Shown here: positions 58,261-64,000 of the stretch, in pieces
Position numbering within the stretch: position 1 is the first letter of the stretch
Layout of the letters: the number at the start of each line of letters is the position of its first letter
DNA from: Phormidium tenue FACHB-886
GTDB lineage: Bacteria; Cyanobacteriota; Cyanobacteriia; Elainellales; Elainellaceae
DNA length: 64,000 nucleotides
Assembly (NCBI RefSeq): GCF_014764505.1
Contig: NZ_JACXWX010000006.1
Coordinates: forward strand, 124,001-188,000
Direction of reading: 5' to 3'
The notes under the pieces: model-generated
Seen by the model: only the letters and a program-made list of their open reading frames with translations
The model's database searches: none
What the model was told of the DNA's origin: nothing
Position numbers and translations under genes: made by a program

Positions 58261-59727
58261 ATGATGTGGAATCGCGCTTGGAGTTGGGGATCACTGGTGC
58301 TATTGCTGCAAATAGGGTTGAACTTTCATTCAGCACAGCCGGCATCACCTTCCGAACCTGAAGAAATTTGTCCAGCTCAGCTAGAGGAGGCGATCGCTCA
58401 AATCACAGACGCGCCTCAATTTCGCCAGGTGCGCTGGGGAATCTTAGTGCAAACCATCGGTGATGCCCAAACGCTCTATGCCGAAAACGCCAATCGTCCC
58501 TTCATTCCTGCCTCCAATGCCAAGCTGCTGACGACTGCTGCTGCCTTGACTCAGCTCACTCCATCCTTTCGCTTTCGCACATCGATTTATCAAACGAGTC
58601 TACCTGGAGAACCAATCCAGTTGAGGGTCATTGGGCGAGGCGATCCCAGCCTAACTGAAATAGAGCTGCAGCAGCTCGCCCAGCAGCTCCGTAGTCAAGG
58701 CGTCACCCAGGTCAATCGCCTTATTCTGGATGACCAATATTTCCGTGGCAATCCGGTTCATCCCTCTTGGGAAGCAGAAGATCTTCAGCAAGGCTACGGC
58801 GCGCCCGCCAATAGCTTAATTCTTAACCAGAACGCGATTAATCTGACGCTTATACCACGGCAGCTAGGTGAACCGCTACAAGTTGTTTGGGAAAATCCTA
58901 ACGATCGCCAAGGCTGGCAAATTAACAACTACTCGCAGACGGTTGCAGCAGATGCACCAGAGTTTATAGAGGTAGGGCGCAATTCTTCCCGTCGCATTAT
59001 CTGGATCAAAGGGCAATTGCGGGCTGGGTCTGCAGCAGAACCCGTTGCCGTCTCAGTGCCACAACCTGTTCAGCATTTTGGGGATCGATTCCAGCAGATT
59101 CTAGAGGCTAAGAGGATCCAGATTCGACAGAAGCTAATCGCTGATGATCCTCTTCCGGCTGGAGCAAACGAAATTGCTGCTGTTGAATCAGCACCTCTAG
59201 TAGATTTACTGAGGGAAACGAACCAAAAAAGCAATAACTTATATGCAGAAGTACTGCTGCGATCGCTCGGAATGACTCACACTGCTAACGCAAGCGACAG
59301 CCGTGCTGACGGACTTGAAGCAACTCATGCAATCTTGACAGACTTAGGGATCGCTACAGCTCAATACAGCCTGCTCGATGGTTCAGGGCTGTCGCGGCAA
59401 AACCAAGCGAGTCCTCTAGTGCTAGTGGAAACTCTGCAGGCAATGGTGCGATCGCCTTACGCAGAGGCTTACAGCAGCTCACTTGCGGTTGCCGGAATCA
59501 GCGGTACACTCAAAAACCGCTTTCAGGCTAGTGAGGTACGAGGGCGTCTCCAGGGCAAAACAGGATACATGGGCGGTGTTGCTGCTTTGTCGGGCTATCT
59601 TCAGCCATCAGGCTTTCAGCCACTTGGATTTAGCATCCTAGTCAATCAGCCAAGGCACTCAGTCGTACAGGTAGAACAGGCGATCGATCAGATTGTAGAG
59701 ACCCTGTTTGACCTGCGATCCTGTTGA
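58261..59727 (+). CDS. dacB: D-alanyl-D-alanine carboxypeptidase/endopeptidase (PBP4, S13 family)
   Basis: Trims peptidoglycan cross-links and pentapeptides. From ATG 58261 the 488 residues have a signal peptide (about 1-28), the active-site SNAK (Ser85, Lys88), SNN as the SxN motif, and KTG in GKTGYMGG. The insert between the first two motifs is typical of PBP4. TTG 58231 and GTG 58240 are in-frame alternatives. Confidence 0.93.
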   Translation: MMWNRAWSWGSLVLLLQIGLNFHSAQPASPSEPEEICPAQLEEAIAQITDAPQFRQVRWGILVQTIGDAQTLYAENANRPFIPASNAKLLTTAAALTQLTPSFRFRTSIYQTSLPGEPIQLRVIGRGDPSLTEIELQQLAQQLRSQGVTQVNRLILDDQYFRGNPVHPSWEAEDLQQGYGAPANSLILNQNAINLTLIPRQLGEPLQVVWENPNDRQGWQINNYSQTVAADAPEFIEVGRNSSRRIIWIKGQLRAGSAAEPVAVSVPQPVQHFGDRFQQILEAKRIQIRQKLIADDPLPAGANEIAAVESAPLVDLLRETNQKSNNLYAEVLLRSLGMTHTANASDSRADGLEATHAILTDLGIATAQYSLLDGSGLSRQNQASPLVLVETLQAMVRSPYAEAYSSSLAVAGISGTLKNRFQASEVRGRLQGKTGYMGGVAALSGYLQPSGFQPLGFSILVNQPRHSVVQVEQAIDQIVETLFDLRSC

Positions 59728-59839
59728 AGCAGACTAGGCGACAATGAGTCCCTGAATTGCCCCTTCAGATGCCTTGGTAGTATTGATGGCAGCCTGGCTT
59801 CCAGCTTTAGCTATGCCCTAGCGGATTGCTACTCCGGTA

Positions 59840-60184
59840 TTAAAGCGCTTTGACTAGGGTTGGACGGGCTTCAGACGGCTTAATTTGGAACTTGACGAGG
59901 TTTGCTAGGTCTTGAAGCTGGCTGATGGCTTCTGCACCCTCCAGCTTCATTAATTCGCGGTCGTCTCGCATCTCTGTCCAGGTGATGCCATAGTCAGACA
60001 CCAGGAAGCGAATCAAATGGTTTTCGCCTAAGCTCACCATGAACGAGGCGCTATTCATTTGTCCGCCGCAGGTGTAGCAAGAAGCGAGGTATCCCCGTTG
60101 TTCCAGCACGGTTGCCAGAGCCTGAAGATTCATCACCAAATCTTGAACAAATCTGCGGTGTTGTTCTGCAAGTCTTAAAAACAT
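59840..60184 (-). CDS. DUF1815 family protein
   Basis: 114 residues of a cyanobacterial family of unknown function. It contains a CxxCGG motif (CYTCGGQ) in a soluble alpha-beta protein, reminiscent of a metal or redox site. A strong GGAGG ribosome binding site precedes the ATG on the minus strand. Its 660-base upstream region is non-coding. Confidence 0.88.
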   Translation of the reverse strand: MFLRLAEQHRRFVQDLVMNLQALATVLEQRGYLASCYTCGGQMNSASFMVSLGENHLIRFLVSDYGITWTEMRDDRELMKLEGAEAISQLQDLANLVKFQIKPSEARPTLVKAL

Positions 60185-60845
60185 AACTTGACCTCCTAAT
60201 CACCACACTTAACACAATTCTAAAGCCTTTTATGATTTCTTAAGCATTTAGTCCTAGCCTCTTGGGGTGTATGGTAGTTATAAATACAAAAACCAACTAA
60301 GGGCAGCACTGAAAGGCTGCCAATGCCAATTTTTTGCTTCAAGTCTAGCGTAAAGATAGCACTCTTGACCCGAAGCCACTAACCCTGAGGACTACCTTCA
60401 TCTATAAAGCCTAAACTGTTGGGTCAGACTTTGCGAGTCTTGCCACTTAAGGCTAAATGGATGATGCAGCGATGAACATCCTACCTAAGAAATAGACAAA
60501 TAATCTGTCAAGCGTAGCGAACTATTTATTTAGATAAAGTATCGTGAGCAACAAATGCCAAAATAGCTGGGCAATGCACCAGTAGATGGCTCTTATGCTT
60601 ACATTAGCGCGCCATTCTGATCTGCACCCAGATATTTAAGGTTTTTGATACATATTTTTAATATAACGCTACAGACACATTAAGAACCCAAGAATATGCC
60701 TGCTTAATTGAGCATTTAGTTCGATTCACCTCTATGGACAGTACTTCGTGCGCAATTGGCAGGCGTTTTCTGATCCCAATCTTTTTGATTCCTGGTGATT
60801 ACGATCAAAAAACGCCGAATTAAAGATTTCTCAAACGCTTAATTC
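60185..60845. other. 660-base non-coding region between DUF1815 and DUF2839
   Basis: No open frame is convincing. It holds a small stem GGCAGC/GCTGCC (60302-60321) followed eight bases later by six T, preceded by a TATAAA element at 60279, which could mark a short RNA gene. It also holds a larger hairpin near the DUF2839 stop (next entry). TGACCC and GGGTCA near 60367 and 60422 could also pair. Otherwise I see nothing recognisable. Confidence 0.35.
60762..60816. terminator. Hairpin downstream of the DUF2839 gene
   Basis: GGCGTTTTCTGATC (60762-60775) and GATCAAAAAACGCC (60803-60816) pair over 13 of 14 positions; AATC and GATT inside the loop can pair too. It begins 30 bases after the DUF2839 stop on the minus strand. 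Confidence 0.6.
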
Positions 60846-61058
60846 CTAGTTTACCTGCCACAATCCCAATGCAGGACCTAAAAACCGAACAGTAACCCAA
60901 TAGGCAACAAGTAGACCAATGCCAATCCACGCGCCTCTTGTACTCCAGCTTACAAACTGCTGTGCCTGACTCTTTTTAAAGGGCAACCAAGGAAGAACAT
61001 TCTCTTCCTGTCCGTACTTGTCACCCAGTGTTTCTTTGCGTCGTTTTGAATCTCCCAT
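60846..61058 (-). CDS. DUF2839 family membrane protein
   Basis: 70 residues of a small cyanobacterial family: MGDSKRRKETLGDKYGQEE, a loop with LPWLPF, then one membrane helix (WIGIGLLVAYWVTVRFLG). Function unknown; some proteins of this size sit in thylakoids. Full length, with a GGGAGA-like purine-rich leader. Confidence 0.9.
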   Translation of the reverse strand: MGDSKRRKETLGDKYGQEENVLPWLPFKKSQAQQFVSWSTRGAWIGIGLLVAYWVTVRFLGPALGLWQVN

Positions 61059-61105
61059 TTTTAACCTGCTCTTACTAAAAATTGCTCCTAAATTTGATGA
61101 TATCG

Positions 61106-62713
61106 CTAGCTTTCATCGATCCTACCGCTGATCCCCTCTAATCTTTCCATTTGGATGAACAAGCTAGCATCAACATAGCTAATGCGGGCGAGAGGACTAA
61201 GGGCTGAGAGGACATGCTGCCCATAGCTGCGATGGTTAACTCGGTTATCAAGCAAGGCTACGACTCCCTGAGTTTCCCGCATAGATGCAACTGCCCGCTG
61301 CAGCGATCCCAGCGCTTCTGGTAGCAAATAAAGGCGGAACCAATCTTGGCGCGATCGCTTGTAGTGTGCCACCCGACCTGCCACCAGCGGATCTTCCAGC
61401 GAAGGGAAGGGTAGCGTTGGTATGATCAGCAGCCGGGGTGCAGGTAAAACGGCCTGGTGCTGTCTCCAAAAATCCCATCCTGCTACCAGAATGCCGTGGT
61501 CGTCTAAACAAGTTTTTTCAACCTGTACTCGTGAGCCAAACTCGGCTGCCAGCAGTGATCCCACCTGTGCTTTTAGCGGTGTATCGCTCACCAGAATTAC
61601 AATCAAACCCTGGGTTGCCGTTGCAGTAGCGCTGAGCAAGGCGCGAATCTCCTGCATCAATACAGGTTGAAACTGAGGGGTGTTTGGCATTGGGATGCCG
61701 TCTGGTAGATAAAGCTGGATCAGCTCATGCTGGCGATCGGGATTAAATTTGAGACAGGTCAGCTCCTCTGTGTCCAAGCCAAGTCGCTGACGATAGGCAC
61801 TAGCTTGGGCATCTAGATCCAGAAAATTGCCGACCAGCACAATTGGCTGCTTTGCCCAAATCAAATTTAGTGCCGGAGCCACCTCTACGGGCGCACAATG
61901 CAGAGAAAATTGCCCCTGCCGCCGCACCATTTCCGTCCAAAGCAACTGCCCGTCTTGCTGGAGCAATCGCCCAAACTGCTGCCATGTGGCTGGCAAAAAT
62001 CCTGAGTTGAGCCAGTCTCCATTGGTATCGCCCTGCAAGGCAGCGCTGAGCTGCAGCGTTTGATAGAGCTGGGACAAAATTTCTTGTTCAGGCTGTTCTA
62101 GCAAATAGCGATCGTAGGGATTGGCTGGATGCTGGAACAGAGCGCGAGTAAGCTGGACGCGTGCGTCACGAATGGCATCAACCTGCGAAGGGAATGCCAG
62201 CATCAGCTCATCCCAATTGTGCGGTTGCAATGCGGTTGTCATCTGCTGCTGTGCCCAAGACTCCAGATCATCGGCGCCATCGATCAGCGTCGGGATGCCT
62301 GCTGGGAAGCGCTCTGTACCCGCCAGCCGATCGGACAGCCAAGCTTGAGGGGAGGTGAGCAGCAGCCCGCGAAAGCCTTCCGGATAGCGATCGCCTGTCT
62401 GAATTGCTTTTTGAACTGGTAGCCACTGGCGCAGGCGCGGAATTTCAACCATCAACAGGCGCTGCTGCACGGCTTCTGAAGCCACTAAAACCGCTGGCTC
62501 TTGCCATAGCAACAGCGACATTAAATAGCTCAAGCGATAGCAGCCTTGATAGCCTGTTGGCGCACCCGCCTGAATTAAGGCGCTCCGACCTAAGCGCAGC
62601 GCACGCGCCACCAGTCGCGCCATCGTTAGATGATGGTGCCAGTAGGGTTCTCCTTGCTCTCGTAGAAAGGCACGGAGTTGCTGATGGACTTCGACCTCAA
62701 TCACGCGGCTCAC
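61106..62713 (-). CDS. DinG/XPD-like helicase with degenerate motifs
   Basis: 535 residues related to cyanobacterial proteins annotated as helicase C-terminal (DinG type). The Walker A position reads GAPTGYQGCY (50-59): the GK[S/T] of active DinG is missing. The Walker B position reads LIDGADDL (143-150) in place of DEAH. The C-terminal motif VI region (LQRAVASMRE, then GVVALLDNRV) recalls QGxGRxIR...GVVxxLDxR but lacks GR. There is no four-Cys iron-sulfur cluster. It is probably a non-catalytic DNA- or protein-binding relative. The start is a GTG; V4 is an alternative. Confidence 0.75.
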   Translation of the reverse strand: MSRVIEVEVHQQLRAFLREQGEPYWHHHLTMARLVARALRLGRSALIQAGAPTGYQGCYRLSYLMSLLLWQEPAVLVASEAVQQRLLMVEIPRLRQWLPVQKAIQTGDRYPEGFRGLLLTSPQAWLSDRLAGTERFPAGIPTLIDGADDLESWAQQQMTTALQPHNWDELMLAFPSQVDAIRDARVQLTRALFQHPANPYDRYLLEQPEQEILSQLYQTLQLSAALQGDTNGDWLNSGFLPATWQQFGRLLQQDGQLLWTEMVRRQGQFSLHCAPVEVAPALNLIWAKQPIVLVGNFLDLDAQASAYRQRLGLDTEELTCLKFNPDRQHELIQLYLPDGIPMPNTPQFQPVLMQEIRALLSATATATQGLIVILVSDTPLKAQVGSLLAAEFGSRVQVEKTCLDDHGILVAGWDFWRQHQAVLPAPRLLIIPTLPFPSLEDPLVAGRVAHYKRSRQDWFRLYLLPEALGSLQRAVASMRETQGVVALLDNRVNHRSYGQHVLSALSPLARISYVDASLFIQMERLEGISGRIDES

Positions 62714-62814
62714 TGTACTTGATTTACGGCATGCACTTCATTTTGACACAAAGCATAGAGGCTGCGGGGAAAGCGGCAGCCGGAATTGGAGATCAATTGC
62801 TTAAGCCAAGGTAT

Positions 62815-63162
62815 TTAGCCAAACTGGTCTAAATACTGGTTGAGGTCTTCGGTGATGCGGGTCAACTCCGCTTCGGTAGTGAGGCGGATGCGGTCGTCTC
62901 TCAAGGTAATCAAAACTTTGGCGGCAAAAGGACTTGACCAGATATTGGGGTTGCAGAAAACCTCCAGGAAGACCTCGCCTGTGTGCTGATATTCCATTGG
63001 CTGTTGCGGCTGGGGCTTGCCGCCTGCTGTGTTAGATGCAGTGGCTTTGAGACTATTCATCAGCGAGGCAATTGCAGCTTGCAGTTCTCGTGCTGCGTTG
63101 GGTGTAAAGCTAAAAGAAACTGATCCTTCGGAGAGATTGAGGCGCAGAGGAGCAGAGGACAT
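62815..63162 (-). CDS. Hypothetical protein
   Basis: 115 residues, soluble, beginning MSSAPLRLNLSEGSVSFSFT. The middle has a Pro/Gln-rich linker (GGKPQPQQP) between an N-terminal strand-helix unit and a C-terminal strand-rich part (VFLEVFCNPNIWSSPFAAKV). No catalytic motif, signal or membrane segment. It is downstream of the peroxiredoxin on the same strand, but a terminator lies between. Not recognised. Confidence 0.7.
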   Translation of the reverse strand: MSSAPLRLNLSEGSVSFSFTPNAARELQAAIASLMNSLKATASNTAGGKPQPQQPMEYQHTGEVFLEVFCNPNIWSSPFAAKVLITLRDDRIRLTTEAELTRITEDLNQYLDQFG

Positions 63163-63330
63163 AAAGTTGTGTGTGTAGCTACTGTCCGATCGTATCGGCT
63201 AAGGGGACGGCAGCATCGAGAGAAGCTGCATTTTAAATTCTTTTTGTGTAAAAGGTTTGTCCTATACATATGTGCATAGCGTCATAACTTGCAGCGTCAT
63301 AAATGCAATGGTGGCAGCTATAGAGCTGAG

Positions 63331-63366
63331 AAAAACAAAAAAGGGTGAGCACCGCTCACCCTTTTT
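63331..63366 (-). terminator. Rho-independent terminator of the peroxiredoxin gene
   Basis: Stem AAAAAGGGTGAGC / GCTCACCCTTTTT with a three-base loop. On the minus strand it is followed by more T residues (63337-63331). It begins 20 bases after the peroxiredoxin stop. Confidence 0.85.
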
Positions 63367-63385
63367 GCTTGAGGTATTTTAGCTC

Positions 63386-63988
63386 TTACACAGCCGCAAA
63401 GAATTCTTTCGACTTCACAGGGTCAGGGCTCATCGTGGCATCACCTGGCTTCCAGTTTGCAGGGCAAACTTCATCAGGGTGAGATTGCACATGCTGAATC
63501 GCTTGCAGCGTCCGCAGAGTTTCATCAACGCTCCGACCAAACGCCAAGTTGTTGATAGTGGAGTGCTGGATAACACCGTCTTTGTCAATCAAGAACAGAC
63601 CACGCAGCGCCACACCTGCTTCTGGATCGAGGACGTTGTAAGCGGTGCTGATTTCTTTCTTGATATCTGATACCAAGGGGTAGTTGAGATCGCCAACACC
63701 GCCTTGCTTGCGGTCGGTTTGCGTCCAAGCGAGGTGGGAGAATTCGCTATCCACCGATACACCCAATACTTCGGTGTTGATCGCCTTGAAATCTTCGTAG
63801 CGATCGCTGAATGCCGTGATTTCAGTCGGGCAAACGAAGGTAAAGTCCAGCGGATAGAAGAACAGGACAACGTACTTGCCGCGGTAGTCTGAAAGTTTGA
63901 TGGTCTTAAATTCCTGGTCGTACACAGCGGTTGCTGTGAAATCGGGGGCGGCTTGACCAACGCGGAGGCATCCTTCGTTGACGGTCAT
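63386..63988 (-). CDS. Typical 2-Cys peroxiredoxin
   Basis: Thioredoxin-dependent peroxidase, 200 residues. The peroxidatic Cys53 lies in DFTFVCPTE and the resolving Cys175 in [14 protein letters not shown] stands where the hyperoxidation-sensitive form has GGLG, and the C-terminus is KEFFAAV without the usual YF. It is the main chloroplast-type Prx in cyanobacteria, reducing peroxide formed by photosynthesis. The promoter lies beyond the window. Confidence 0.97.
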   Translation of the reverse strand: MTVNEGCLRVGQAAPDFTATAVYDQEFKTIKLSDYRGKYVVLFFYPLDFTFVCPTEITAFSDRYEDFKAINTEVLGVSVDSEFSHLAWTQTDRKQGGVGDLNYPLVSDIKKEISTAYNVLDPEAGVALRGLFLIDKDGVIQHSTINNLAFGRSVDETLRTLQAIQHVQSHPDEVCPANWKPGDATMSPDPVKSKEFFAAV

Positions 63989-64000
63989 GAGTTATGCTCC

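Noticed and set aside
59732-59815. 27-codon minus-strand frame after the DUF1815 gene (KAGSQAAINTTKASEGAIQG)
   Set aside because: Protein-like, but it has no start codon and an immediate upstream stop; too short to support.
60302-60335. Stem with T-run as a terminator or sRNA end
   Set aside because: The stem is only 6 bp and the T-run starts 8 bases later; there is no matching -35 element. Mentioned only as a possibility in the region entry.

Overview
The window is a chromosomal segment from a cyanobacterium, probably a filamentous Leptolyngbya-like one; the genus is inference. The grounds are many HIP1 octamers (GCGATCGC, for example at 6079), a str operon ending in rpsJ as in cyanobacteria and plastids, an RNase E with the cyanobacterial C-terminal Arg cluster, a helical carotenoid protein, and several families that are essentially cyanobacterial (DUF1815, DUF1825, DUF1997, DUF2839). 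Most of the window is core genome. I see no rRNA, tRNA, CRISPR array, prophage or intact insertion sequence.

Layout. 0.6-5.8 kb: rne-rnhB, DUF1997, pheA and a Lon-type N-terminal-domain protein. 5.9-11.2 kb: the str operon rpsL-rpsG-fusA-tuf-rpsJ on the minus strand, with a clear sigma70 promoter. 11.3-16.8 kb: a phosphoesterase, trmB, clpB and rdgB. 16.8-19.1 kb: DUF4240, glnB (PII), a NIL-domain ferredoxin and a TxlA-like thioredoxin. 19.3-26.8 kb: mfd, tyrS, a class A penicillin-binding protein and DUF1825. 27-38.4 kb: an orphan peptide-type ABC ATPase, two hybrid histidine kinases, aroK, and an amino-acid ABC transporter made of a binding protein-permease fusion plus a divergent ATPase. 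38.4-44 kb: accessory genes (MDR dehydrogenase, BMP-family lipoprotein, unknown membrane protein, SDR, TPR). 44-50 kb: leuA, Uma2, a potassium channel, small secreted and hypothetical proteins, and the carotenoid protein. 50-56 kb: a dynamin-like GTPase, a sugar kinase, DUF4168, an M28 peptidase, glyQ and a CFA-synthase-like methyltransferase. 56-64 kb: a nuclease-helicase fusion, dacB, DUF1815, DUF2839, a degenerate DinG-like helicase and a 2-Cys peroxiredoxin.

How genes work together. The str operon, glyQ, tyrS and trmB serve translation. rne, rnhB, mfd and rdgB serve RNA turnover and genome upkeep. The PBP1-type protein and DacB serve peptidoglycan. pheA, aroK and leuA serve amino-acid synthesis. 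PII reports nitrogen and carbon status. Peroxiredoxin, TxlA and the carotenoid protein serve redox or photoprotection.

The unusual signals are mainly non-coding. Four loci carry exactly three tandem copies of a locus-specific 16-17 bp unit; at two of them the first copy contains the stop codon of the preceding gene. Several long perfect hairpins have three-base loops, including a 28-bp stem flanked by imperfect direct repeats. A 28-bp perfect palindrome lies inside the rne coding region. Among proteins, the most notable are a DinG-family protein that has lost its Walker motifs and a PD-(D/E)xK-DUF2075 fusion. Two small genes look recently broken, and two very small open frames may be genuine small proteins.
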